64,000 bases of DNA from Ceratothoa steindachneri. Its lineage: Eukaryota > Arthropoda > Malacostraca > Isopoda > Cymothoidae. Where the stretch lies: the NCBI GenBank assembly GCA_963969495.1, contig OZ018321.1:67097035-67161034 (forward strand), read 5' to 3'. The translations under genes were made by a program, and so were the position numbers. Shown here piece after piece: positions 19,550-30,904 of the stretch; position 1 is the stretch's first letter, and every line of letters begins with the position of its first letter. A model generated the notes under the pieces. The model did not search any database. It was not told where the DNA came from and saw only the letters and a program-made list of their open reading frames with translations.

Positions 19550-22500
19550 CAAAAGAATTCTATAATAATATTTTTTATCTGAGGAGGCAAAAAGGAAGAG
19601 AGATCTAACAATAATAGAATGGATTCAGGTTTTTTATCGGCTGTGCGACACGTCAAAGTCTCAGATATTTATAAACTTGTGATATTGCTGATTCAGTGCC
19701 GTGTCCAAGTTTCAATCTAGATTCGAAAAGCTAATCCAAGTTGTAGTAATCAATGTGTTCGCACAAACTGCCGCCGAGTGACAAGATACTTAGCCATTTT
19801 CGTGATCTAAGGGATAGGCGTTTGCTTTGCTTCTTTAAGGTTTTGCTAATATATATTTAAAAGAGGTTATAACCAAGCCTTATGAAGAGCAATATTTTAT
19901 AGAAGTGTAAGATATGGGAGAATCAAAGAAAAAGTGGATCCTAAGAATTAGGCAGGAAGAAGCTTACAGTTCGCCATTTGTATAGTCGAATCAATCTTAA
20001 AATTTCTTCTTAATTTTAGGAAAATCCTTCTGGCGGCCATCAAAGAGGATTCAGCTAACGATTTTAGATGGATGGGAAAACAAATCATCAATGAAGTTAA
20101 GGAGAAACCGAAAATGTGAGCTTTGGCCTATTTATGTATTCGCTCGCGCATAATTTTGAGGGTTGAATTTTCCTCCATGAGATATCTGAGTTCAGTTAAG
20201 CTTGCTTCGAACTCATTCTCATCTGACTCAGACTATTGTCAAATTAACGCCAATGTTTCATTTTCAAGTGTCATTTTAATATAAAAAAGAAAAGATATCT
20301 GATAAATTTATGTATAATCTAAAATTATTTACACCTTTAGGCAAATCTCTATGGATTATCAGGAATATCGATGTTTGTAAAACTGTGCCGAAAAATAGAT
20401 TCTGAAAATTAAACTGGGCTAAAAAGGAAGATAACATGCAATAGAACAAAGTATTAATGGAGGGAAAGCCGAAGAAAATTGAACAGTTGGCACAATGTGA
20501 GCTTTCATGCTCGATAGGACGAGCTTGAGCTTGGGAATCCCAAAACAGACACTCCATTCTTTGTATTGTGGGCCTGCGAAGTTTCTCAAGTCGTTCTTGT
20601 TATTCGGGCCCCATTTAACTTTGGACTTTTTTTATTCATTCATGTCTGCTCATACGAGCCCTCCTCAAGTACCGGAGGATTGAATATGACCTGAGGCACT
20701 TGTGGTCTTTTTGAGAATTAATTAGCTTTGAAAGTCCCCTTTCGACCCCAGCACTCATAGGTTATAGGCTATACATTTTAAGCCATTTTTAGCATTAATC
20801 CTTACCATTGCTTCTGATCCTTTTCACCATTTACCATTTCATGGTTGGCCCTGTTTCTTGTCCCTCTTCTTTACATATGTCCATCATTTTCCTTTATTTA
20901 TTTGTTTTAACCCTCATTAGTTGCATTAGTACTTTAAATTTATCAACTTAATTAACTCTTATATGAGTGAAACTACCGTAGTTGAAAGGCACAAGCTTCC
21001 TTTGAAGGATTACTATATTAATCTAAAATTTAATAAGTAACGTGATGATCTCTTCCTTAATTTGGTTAGTACCCAAATTTACCATTTCAAAAATGAGAAG
21101 TATAATGTAGAGGAACTGTTGACCAGAACCTCACCCACATTCGAATCCACTTGCAATCTTTTATTATTCAGACCAACACTCATTATGAGCATAAGTGCTC
21201 ACTTAGGCCATATTTACATGAGTACTCTAGGAGGAGTTATATTTACAGTCCCAAAATAACGGCGAATATATGTAAGTTTAAATTTTACTGCAATTTACAT
21301 ACACGTATTTAAAACAGATTTCTACATAAAAATGGCTTCATTTCTACTTATCATTCGTCGTTCAAGCTGGATTTAATTGAATTGTAGGCTGCATTTCTCC
21401 TCGGTCCTAACTCTCCAATGATTTTCAATATTTCTATATACGCGAACAACCATCGAGGGCATTTTCGTCAGATAGTGCTGGTAATGAGTTTGCTAAAGAA
21501 AATGGTAAAATTATGTGAAGTAAAGATTTGAAGGGGGATTGGGATACATAACGAGAGTAGTCCAAAGAGAAGATTACTTGGATCAATGGAGCTCGGAGAA
21601 TTGCGCCATTATCCCTCTTTGTTCTCTCTGAAATGAAGGCAGGCACTCTTCGGGATGTTTCTAAAAGGAAAAATAAAATTTGCACTGATCAACACGATAG
21701 TAGAAAAACAAACCCATAAAGATAAAAATACCTCAAAAGGATAAATATAGAGTAATAATATGAATGACAGAATAATTAATGGCATTTTGGATGTGAGAGG
21801 AAATACTTTAGGTCTTTTGGCAATGGTTTGACGAAAAAAGCGCAATCATTCATTTATAGGACGGAGCAAGAGGAATCAACCTCGATAATGTGTTCGATCA
21901 ATTACGCCTAGGGATCGAACTTGGATCACTCTTTTATCAGCATTCCACGTAAATAGAAACTCGTGACACTTGGTGGTGGAGAAATGCATTTCTTGCATGA
22001 ACTTAATGGGGAAAAAACGAAAAATGGTTTATGGAATTGCATATAATAATCGTCACGGCTTGGTACAACTTATCTTCATAAATCTTTCGCATGTTGCAGG
22101 AAATTATATATGCCAAACCTCATATTGGCAACAAAGCTTTTTAAATTCACTAAATATTATAAGAGGCGTATCGGATTTTTGTCCTCTCGGGAAGTTAGCT
22201 CAATTTCACTATCTTCTTAATTTTTTTTTTAATCGCAGTTGTCAAATATTTCTGTGAGGGGAAATGCCATCACACCTTTACGGAAAACAGAAAATTCAGC
22301 GTCAGATCAAAATAAGCTAAAATGGACTCAAGTTTATTACAGAGAGAGAAGTAAAGAAATAATCGGCAATACCTTTGAACAAATCTATAAATAGATCAAT
22401 AATTATGCAGCAGTATGTCATATATTTTAAATACAAAAGAAAAAATGATTTCGCCCAGTAAATTGTGTCAATTAAAAACAGCAGGGATTGTTCCCATGAA

Positions 22501-22683
22501 ATTTATCATTCAATTTTAGTATTTTATGAAAAATAGAAAGTTTAACCGTCTACTAACTTAGTTTCTTAGTGCCGATGATTAATAAGGTCCTCAAAACGTA
22601 TACTTTTGTCATTTTATCAATAACGTGCTTGGTTTTCACCTTCATATTGAAATTCCGATTTGGAAGAAGTTCAACAGTTCATG

Positions 22684-22685
<2 letters not shown>
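19550..22685. other. Unassigned AT-rich DNA
   Basis: ORFs of 65-95 codons (for example 20,276-20,557 minus; 21,970-22,257 plus) have no recognisable motif. A short box-B-like string (AGTTCGATCCC in complement) is at about 21,910-21,920, without a matching acceptor stem or A box that I can defend. Nothing else is supported. Confidence 0.45.

Positions 22686-22753
<68 letters not shown>
22686..22753. repeat. (TA)n microsatellite
   Basis: About 68 bp of alternating TA; a smaller TA-rich patch follows at 22,803-22,827. Confidence 0.98.
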
Positions 22754-22755
<2 letters not shown>

Positions 22756-22984
22756 GGTGTATTTGCATAACTTTGACTCACGTGCACTTTGTGAGCTTTT
22801 TTCATATATATAAATATATATATATAACCAATTATATTTAGAGGCATTTAGATTCAAAATAAAAGAAGCTGAAATAACAAAAATTGTGAGGTAAATACTC
22901 TCTCTCTTTTCACCTCCTTCCTTATATATTACAGTTTTCTGATGTTTTCCTTAATTCTCTAATCATGAACTTGAAATAGAGTCT

Positions 22985-23748
22985 GAATGTACCTGGTATT
23001 TTTGTTTCATTACTATCTTGCCTATATATGAAGCCACTTTTGACTGCAACAAATCGAAAATAAAGGATTCGGTTCCCAAAGAACATAATAACTGGGGTGT
23101 AGAGGATTGGAAACGTTCATGTCGTTCGATGAATATAGGTTTACCCTCTTGCAGAGTGATGTGCGCATTAGAGTATGGCGAGAACCTCATGAAGCATTGG
23201 ATCCATCATGCATCGTTGCCTCCCTGTAAGCACCTGTAGCTAGTGTAATGGTCTGATGCTGTTTTAACTGAGCTGGACATGGATCTGCAACCCTCTGCAT
23301 CAAGAAGATGAAGTCCCGCTAGTACTTGCAGATCCTGGACGATCAAGTTCGCCACTCAATGGACTTCTTATTTTGGAATGGTAATGGAATGTTTCATGAC
23401 GATAACGCGCGTATCCACCGGTCTAACATCGTCGAAGATTATTTTACTCAGCATAATGGATCATTTCGGCATATTGAATGGCCACAAGAGTCGCCAGATT
23501 TAAATTCCAAGGAGAAGTTATGGAATGAGCGTGAATGAAGCCTGCGTGCCTCATCGTCTCTTCCATCATCATAGAACGATTTGGGGCTACGGCTGCTGGA
23601 ATTGTGGCTAAAATTGAAGCTACAGAAGATTCAAAAGCTTGTAGAATCAATGCCAGATAGGATAAGAGCTGTAATTTTATCGAGAAGAGGTCCAATACTT
23701 TATTAAATAATTATTACACTGAAGGACTTTTACTTTGTCCAGGCAGTG
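22985..23748 (+). mobile_element. Tc1-like (DD36E spacing) transposon fragment, 5'-truncated
   Basis: Catalytic-domain pieces run 'KPLLTATNRK' (about 23,030-23,060), 'WGVEDWKRSCRS' (23,090-23,125), a decayed first-Asp region, 'WIHHASLPPCKH' (23,200-23,238, decayed), 'YLQILDDQVRHSMDFLFWNG' (about 23,323-23,382), 'DDNARIHRSNIVEDYFTQHN' (23,399-23,458) and 'FRHIEWPQESPDLNSKEKLW' (23,464-23,523). From the Asp of DNAR to the Glu of KEKLW there are 36 residues, the DD36E spacing described for 'Incomer' elements. The right end CACTGAAGGACTTTTACTTT with GGCAGTG then TA (to 23,748) matches, in complement, the 41.47-kb end of a sister copy. The left end is missing. Confidence 0.8.
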
Positions 23749-23759
23749 TATATATATAT

Positions 23760-24544
23760 AGGGTCTTTCATTAAGGTCGCTCGATTTTTAAATGTAAACA
23801 AAACAAGTTGTGTGTTATATATGCACTCAATTTATTTTAAATTTGAAGGACATTTTATGGCATTAAGTGTGGAATATGAGATCATTCAAATGTCCACCGC
23901 GGCTTTGCTTGGTGGAACGTATTCAGGAAGCCCAATTTTCGATGACTTTGTCGCATAAATCTGGCTGAATTTGCTGGATGGTGTTCGTTATGATGACTTT
24001 GAGGACATCAACTGTCTATTGTCGCGTGCGCAGTGTGGCACGTAGCGCCGTCCTGTTTGAACCACATCTCGTCAGTATCCATATCAGGCATATAATCCAG
24101 TTGAGGCGACAAAAAGTTGCCTATGATCGATCTGTAGGTCTCGCCGTTGACGGTTATGGCAATCCCATCTTCGTTTTCAAATAAATAGGGACCGATGATT
24201 CCGTTAGATGAAAATCCGCACCAAACAGCGACTTTGTTGGGGTGCAATTGGTGGTGGTGTATTTCATCTGGATTTTTTTCGTCCTAAATCCGACAATTTT
24301 GCTTGTTCACAAATCCATTGATCCAAAGATGGGCCTCGCCACTGAAGATTATTTTGGGGGGAACGTTTATCAAACGGAGCACTGATTTTGATAATAACAT
24401 TTGATGATTTGCACACGCTGTAAACGCTATAACTTTTCATCGACTTGCCAAGAACTATTGAGCAGTTCACACTGAGGTTGCCAGATGTTGCCGTAACAAC
24501 ATCGCCACTATCGCTTGACAAAGCTTGAGCGTCCTTGTTGAAAG

Positions 24545-24549
<5 letters not shown>
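23760..24549 (-). mobile_element. DD41D deletion derivative, second copy, both ends present
   Basis: Ends are AGGGTCTTTCATTAAGGTCG (left) and, in complement, AAAGATCTTTCAACAAGGAC (right), each beside a (TA)n tract. On the minus strand the start region ('RVQIIKCYYQNQ' across 24,430-24,385) is joined to 'PQNNLQWRGPSL', which is a frameshifted 'KIIFSGEAH' catalytic-domain start, at the same point as in the copy at 2,956-3,815. Then come 'HPNKVAVWCGFSSNGIIGPY' (24,244-24,185), 'YRSIIGNFLSPQLDYMPDMD' (24,138-24,079) and 'FKQDGATCHTAHATID' (24,060-24,012). A further deletion removes the third-Asp region. With about 790 bp, intact ends and no usable transposase it is a non-autonomous element. Confidence 0.85.

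Positions 24550-24550
<1 letters not shown>

Positions 24551-24585
<35 letters not shown>
24551..24585. repeat. (TA)n microsatellite
   Basis: About 35 bp of alternating TA at the end of the transposon; together with TA at 23,749-23,760 it shows insertion into a TA tract. Confidence 0.97.
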
Positions 24586-24587
<2 letters not shown>

Positions 24588-24879
24588 CCGTAACTCTCTG
24601 CCACAACCTAAGGGACTAGTAACTGTAGAATTATTAACCAGGTTGCAACTGGCATACATCCTAAGGATCTCGTTCCCTTTTGGCCCCGACCCCCTCAGTT
24701 AGATCAGCTCTTATCATATATTAATACAGTATCATTCATATAATGGAATTAGACATTTGTTGCAAATGAATTGAGTATATCTATTTTAGATTTTTCCTGG
24801 TTTTAATACTTAGTTTGATTCAATTTTTCTTTTATTACAGCCCTGGCATGGAGTTCTGTTTTATTTTTCCTTGTCATTC

Positions 24880-25860
24880 CTTATTTGCTTTTCCAAAGCC
24901 TCCCCACAATTATTATGTTGAATTTAATTTGGGGCTGCGGTGGCCACTCTAGAGGGGTGATCTCCATTTCTCCGAACCAATCTTTGGTGTGGTTATATAT
25001 CATGTTGTTGGCATTGTCCTGCTGAAATATGATTTCATTTATTGGTGTTGTGCAAAGCTATTTCCGGATAAAGAATGCCTTTAAAACCCTAACATCACGG
25101 TGCTATAAGGTGTGGAATTCATTCTTCCCTGGCATAAAAGCCTCTCTTTTTGCTCTGTTAAAGGTATGCAGCTTCATAATATGATGAATCAACCTTTATA
25201 CTTCACACTGTTTACTAGAATAGCAATGTAAAATGCATCCCGAACTCTTTGTTTCATACACATTGCCCCAGAATTGTTAAAAATCTTTAAAATTGTAACA
25301 AAATAGTTAAATGGAATTACAAAAATAGATATACATAGAACAGCAATATAATACTCTTTCTTATATACCTGATATTTACCTTCATCTGACGGAACAACTT
25401 TAGACCATTGTTCATTTGTCCAATTTTTGTCAACTTTGTTACACTGAAGACCTTTTTTTTATCAGCCCTCAAATATCTATGGCTTCTTTCTCGCCATGAA
25501 TCTATTTAGTGCCTGGATGCAAGGACAGTTTCATTCTAACTATTTTGGGTAATATATTTTACCTTAAATCTTCACTGAACTCCCTTACAAGTTCAGTGGA
25601 TATTTATCTGTGAATATTTAGTGTAGCTAGAATGATTGATCTACGTTCAATTTGTGTTGTAAGACATTTTCTGCCACCCCTTTCTTTGATACAGAGCTCT
25701 GTGTCTCTTGACATGGTTTTATAGTGGTTTGGATAGTACCAATTGTAAATATTTTTCAGCAATTTCCACTTTTGAAAACCTTTAGCTATGGATATGTTGG
25801 ATTTGTGCCCTCTTTGCTTTTGTAAGTTCTTTAGATTTAGTCATATTACTTAGTTAGAAC
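24880..25860 (-). mobile_element. Tc-like transposase pseudogene
   Basis: On the minus strand the N-terminal 'MTKSKELTKAKRAQI' (from about 25,840) is followed by decayed helix-turn-helix sequence, 'CNKVDKNWTNEQWSKVVPSD' in pieces (about 25,445-25,385, first Asp region), 'CMKQRVRDAFY' (about 25,262-25,230), 'ISAGQCQQHDI' decay around the second Asp (about 25,030-25,000) and 'WFGEMEITPLEWPPQPQIKF' (about 24,985-24,925), which corresponds to the EWP-x-Q-SPDLN block of Tc1/Tc3 transposases. Stops are frequent. Inverted repeats were not found. The call rests on the order of remnants; the exact Tc lineage is unclear. Confidence 0.6.
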
Positions 25861-27296
25861 GATATTGAATACACAATATTTAAAATTTATTCTCAAACAT
25901 AAAATATCTTTGTAATATTCTGGTTTTAATAAATATAAATTTAATTAATTTCACAGCATTTGGTAAAATATAAATTAATTCAAACTATCAACAGAATATT
26001 CAAGCATATTAGCAAAGTTCACATTATTATCATACATATTCATGAATAATAGGAAAAGTTTTAAAAACTTTAATTAAATATGTTAAATATATGTCTAGGT
26101 GTGGTTATTTATATTTTACCTAGGTTGTACATTCCACTCCTTATACTTTATACATTTTTACTACCTTTTTTAATAATCTTACTCATTAACTTTCTGGCGG
26201 GGATCCTCTTGTTATTTGGCACTTTTTAGTTTTTAAAGTTTTCTTCTTCACTCCATTCTTGCTGCGCTTTTATATTTTAGTTTAGTACTGTTTGAAAATT
26301 AATTTTGATAGGAGGTTAGAATTTACTGTATTGTCAATTCATAGTTTTGAGAAGCAAACTTTTCTTCGTGGTTTTGCACTCTAATCTTTTAACTGGGAGG
26401 GTCGATGGGAACGGTGAAATTTGCTGTGAATAGGAGTAATTTTTATTATTTTCTCCAGTATTTTCCTAATAAGTTTCGCTGTTCTTCTCTCCTAAAATCC
26501 TTCTTCGAGGTAAATGGTTTTTCTAATAAAATTATTATATAGATACTTACCCATTTGGCAGAGAAAAAAAATATCATGCATAAAAAATGCCTGTTAAAAG
26601 TTGTCAGGCTCAGTGTCTCTTCAGACGTGCGTGTAGGTGGTTATGGGTTTTGTCTCTCTCTCATTTCGGTCTGTTTAGAAAATCTGTGTTGCAGATACTG
26701 AGTCAAAAACACTTATTTCTCCACATTAAATAAAGATATCACTGAAGTATTAAAACGTGAACTTTTTTATTTGTTGATATCAACAGTAGTGATTTATATA
26801 TTCTTTTAACAATTAAACAGATGAACTATAGTGTCGTCTACCAGTATTAAAAATAATATTAATAGACCAGGAACAAAAGTGGTTCTGAAAAACAAATGTT
26901 GCTGGCATATCATCAGAATTAAGTTATGGTCTATGATTTGGAGCATTAATATCGTTAAAATAGTTCTGTTCCTCCTCCATGTGGTCGAAGCGACGGGGAT
27001 GAAAGAAAATGCTAATAGAGGTAAAGTGATATCCCAATCATTTGCCATTGCTCTTAAGATTTAGTTACGTTTCGTTTCAATTATCGAGTAATTTTTAAGA
27101 TTATGTCAGAGTGGAAATGCGTATTGTTTTAAAATGAAAAACTTCTAAAATGCCTTAGATGTAATAAAAGAGTATACATCAAGGAAGACTGATCCTCTAT
27201 ATTACTAAAGAAAATTAATTTATTATACATCATTATATTACTACTTTTTGTAATCCTACAAATTAACGCAAAAATACACAAATGATATATCAACAT
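25861..27296. other. Unassigned AT-rich DNA
   Basis: Two overlapping ORFs of 77-80 codons lie on opposite strands at 26,806-27,064, with no motif. No gene supported. Confidence 0.45.
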
Positions 27297-27422
<126 letters not shown>

Positions 27423-27599
27423 AGCCGCAATAGATTCAAATTTACATAAATTTACTTAACTCATGCTAATGAATTTTATATAATGAATGCAATGATCAGA
27501 AAAGTAAAATGGTCAATATGGAAACCTTTATAAGGGCAATAATGACCTTCGACAACGGAAAGGTTTACAAAACATTCATATAAACATAGTTTAGTACTT

Positions 27600-27960
27600 A
27601 ACAACAAAATTTCACAGATGTCAAAAGCTCCAAGGGCCTATCAAATGTCATCCACATCTGTCCAAACCCACCAAAAAAATGCATCCATAGTATTGTGTCA
27701 AATAATGCATCTACAATTAGAACCATCCACAGGAATGTGTTACTTGGTCACATAACTCCTGTTGTCAATTACAGCTTGTAGATGCTTTGAGTAGTCTCCT
27801 AAGATCTTTGTACAGATGCTTGGATTCAGATCAGGAAATTTACTTGGCCATTCCAAAATATTAATTTTACACGTATGCAGCGAATTCTTAGTTACTTTGC
27901 TGAATGCTTGAGGACATTGTCTTGTTGAATTGTTTATCCTGGTTTTAAGTTCAGAGATAG
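27600..27960 (-). mobile_element. Tc-like transposase C-terminal fragment
   Basis: On the minus strand: 'STRQCPQAFSKVTKNSLHTC' (about 27,925-27,870, matching DN-x-PxH region spacing) and 'KINILEWPSKFPDLNPSICT' (27,868-27,810), i.e. the L-EWP-x-x-SPDLNP motif before the catalytic Glu, then 'ILGDYSKHLQAVIDNRSYVT' (about 27,805-27,745). Only this piece is readable, about 120 residues, with stops further on. Confidence 0.6.
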
Positions 27961-28419
27961 ATCTCTACATAGTAACTTTAGTTATAATTTATTATTTTTT
28001 TATCGGGTGCTTAAACTCCTTATAGTAATTGATACCAAATAGAAAGGTCTACGTAGAGATCTTTCTTTCATTTAATTTTCATTTATTAATATTCTTAATC
28101 TTATTGCTAAGTTTTTTGATGATTTATAAACAATCTTATCTTTCTTTATAGCTATATTATAAACGACTATGATAAAAAATACATAAATTCCTGAGGAGAC
28201 CAAAGATTATGTTGTAAGGTTAGGAACAAGAATGAAGAAACTTCATTTGTAGGCTCTTCTCCATAACACTTAAATCATGAAATAAGGAGAAGCCATGTTA
28301 GTATAGAGAGATCTAAGTGTAGCATTCCTCTATATATTAATGACAAAAGCAATAGTTTTAACACAAATTAAGATTCAAGGCAGTTCAGAGGCCTGATAGC
28401 TTAAGGTTATCAAATATAA

Positions 28420-30800
28420 TTGAGAGAGGGAAATCTTTCATAAAGTGTATCTCTCTCGACAGGGTTGATGCATTTTATTCTCATTGTAAGTGAGAGAATT
28501 TCTTGCTCTACTGAGGTTTGTGCATTTAAATATTAGGTGGTGTAGACTCATGTTTTCTCATAATGCTCACAGATTGAAGGAGGGTAGCCTGTAAAGATGT
28601 GTTTGTGAGAGATTAAGCTGACATTAAGTCTAAATCGGATAAGGAGGACTTATTTTTAGTGTTCAAGATAGAGAAGATCAGTGGAAAGTTTTTAGATTAT
28701 ATGTCAGTAAGTTGGAGATATATATCTAAGGTGTTTGTTGTAACCACTTTATTTGGAAGTGTTGTGTCAGGAAATTTAATATTTAGTTCGTAGATTTAGA
28801 AATATTTATAAGATACACGTATATATTGGCTGATTTGGCAATCCTGTCTGCCAGTTCATTGCTTGGGATATCCTTATATCCTGGGATCCAAATGAAGAAA
28901 ATTTGGCATAGGGATTTCAGCTGTAATTGTATATATTAGTCTGACTAAAAAAGATAAGCACTTAATTGAATTGTTAAAATGGATGGCAGGGAATTAAAAC
29001 AAAGATCATTGTTTACTTTGTATTGTTCTGCAGATAAGAGTGCTCCACGATATATAGCACCTAATTCTGCTGTGAGAACTGAGCTATTATAAGGTAACAT
29101 ATATAAGTAATCCATATTGTTAAACATAACTCCTGTACTTGTGTTTCTATCATAGTCTTTAGACCCATCAGAGCAAATTAAACTGTTGGGATGTGGAAGA
29201 GATTCTAGGTATTCCGAGTAGAGCTGATTATAAATGCAGTAGGGTGTTGAGTTTATAAGATATCCAGTTAGCTCAAGATGCAATGTAATATATGATGGTA
29301 GTAATTCGTATAACTTATGGAGTTGATTAGGGGACGACTCCAAAAGGAAGGCTCGATGAGTTCATTTGTTCCTTCTTTCTCTTAATAAAAGCTAAAGGGA
29401 AAGATAGGGCTTATGGGATAGAAATTATAACTATTTGATTTTGAGACTAGGGATCTTACTGTATGATTTTTAATTGAAAAGAAACGGAGAAGTTATCAAC
29501 AGCCGAGTTTACTTCTTATCGCAATGGGCATTACATTGGCTTCAAGTTCTATACTCTTGCTTGGTGTGCATTCGAATGATCCCAATGCTGCATCATCAAA
29601 AAATGAGCAATATTCCATTACAGACCATACAAGAGATGTGTGTAGATGGATAAGGCTTTTTTGCCGGCCCCTTGAGATTTACCTGAAAAAAGTTTCATAA
29701 TATTCATGCCACTTTAAAACCAATTTTTGATCTATGAAAACTATAGGTCACGGGTGGGACTACAGTCTCAAATAATGCCAAGAACCCTTTTTATTAAAGC
29801 TATCTCAATTTTCTCCATATAAAGAGAGGTTTAAGTCTTTGAATAAAGATTATGGATTTTAATTTTTCCTTTTAAATGATTTACCTCCAGTCCACAGACC
29901 AGTATTAAGGGTTTGAAGAGAGGTTTAGAGCATGGTTATACAATCTTCTATATGTTCTCCAGAAACTCAAAGAGCACAATAATCTGCTTAGATTGGTTTG
30001 ATAATACCACTGGATATTGAGTCAATTATATTGTTGATGTAAATTAGGAAAAGTATGGGGCTGAGGATACTTTCTTTGCGTAAACAAGTTTCTATATGGT
30101 ATAACTTTAAAAATATTGTGAGGAGTTTCACTTTTACTTGCCTGTTTTTTTTATAAAGTTTTGTAGGAAAAAAGCAAGATTTCCTCGTAAGTTGGGATCC
30201 TCTATTTTCTGTAGGAGTTATAAATACCAATTCGAATCGTAAACCTTGTTTATGTCCAAAAGATGCAACTGTATATGTAAAATGGAGAAACTTTCTGAGA
30301 CTTGGAATTATAGTGATTTTAATTAATCATAAGACCTCTGACAAAGAGATTTGGGAAGTTTCAGATCAACGAATTTTCAATCACGAAATATAGCAACCTT
30401 CTATTAATCATTTGTTCCATTGTTTTGCATAAAGTGTTGCTTACAGATATTGGGCAATATGACTCCTTTTGTGCGGAAATTTTATCTCGTTTGAGGATGC
30501 AACTTATGAAGTAGATTTTTTATTGGTGGGGAAAAGTATTTGTTTTCCAAAGGAAGTTATAATACTCAAGACTCAAGCAGATTACCAAGTTTCCCTAGTG
30601 GAACATGGAGAAATTCATAGGGATATGTTAATTTTTCCTGGATTTGAAAAAATAACATTGTTTGGTGCATTCAGAAGTTCATTGAATTCAAAGGGGCGAT
30701 TTTACAGATGATATTCTTGTTTTGGAAAATACAGTGTGTTTAATTCTTTTTCTGCGATACGGGAAGCAAAAGGTTGAGTAAAGTTTCCTTTATATATATT
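28420..30800 (-). mobile_element. Non-LTR retrotransposon (LINE) with RT and RNase H remnants
   Basis: Minus strand. The RT palm is decayed from about 30,560, then 'NRGSQLTRKSCFFPTKLYKK' and 'KESILSPILFLIYINNIIDS' (about 30,087-30,028; the QGSVLSPLLFLIYINDI block of jockey/I-type RTs with Q changed). The RNase H domain is clear: 'PNSLICSDGSKDYDRNTSTG' (about 29,190-29,130, catalytic Asp in SDGSK), 'LPYNSSVLTAELGAIYRGAL' (about 29,095-29,036, catalytic Glu in AEL) and, in another frame, 'GYKDIPSNELADRIAKSANI' (about 28,885-28,825, His/Asp end of the domain). Downstream decayed sequence to about 28,420 probably completes ORF2. LINEs with RNase H belong to the I/LOA/Outcast-like groups. Very AT-rich, with frequent stops. 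Confidence 0.75.
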
Positions 30801-30904
30801 CCTCTGTGGAAAGAGATGAGAATCAAGAAATATTTGATTTAAGTGACCATAATCTATTAATAATATATATAAATATAGAAAATAATCTTTTTAGAAAAAC
30901 TAAT

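Noticed and set aside
21905..21925. tRNA gene suggested by AGTTCGATCCC in complement
   Set aside because: No A box or acceptor stem at a suitable distance.
22569..22857. Long Tyr-Ile repeat ORFs on both strands
   Set aside because: They are translations of the (TA)n microsatellite; the same happens at 573-764 and 24,264-24,659.
26806..27064. Overlapping 77-80 codon ORFs on both strands
   Set aside because: Mirror open frames in AT-rich DNA with no motif or repeat support.
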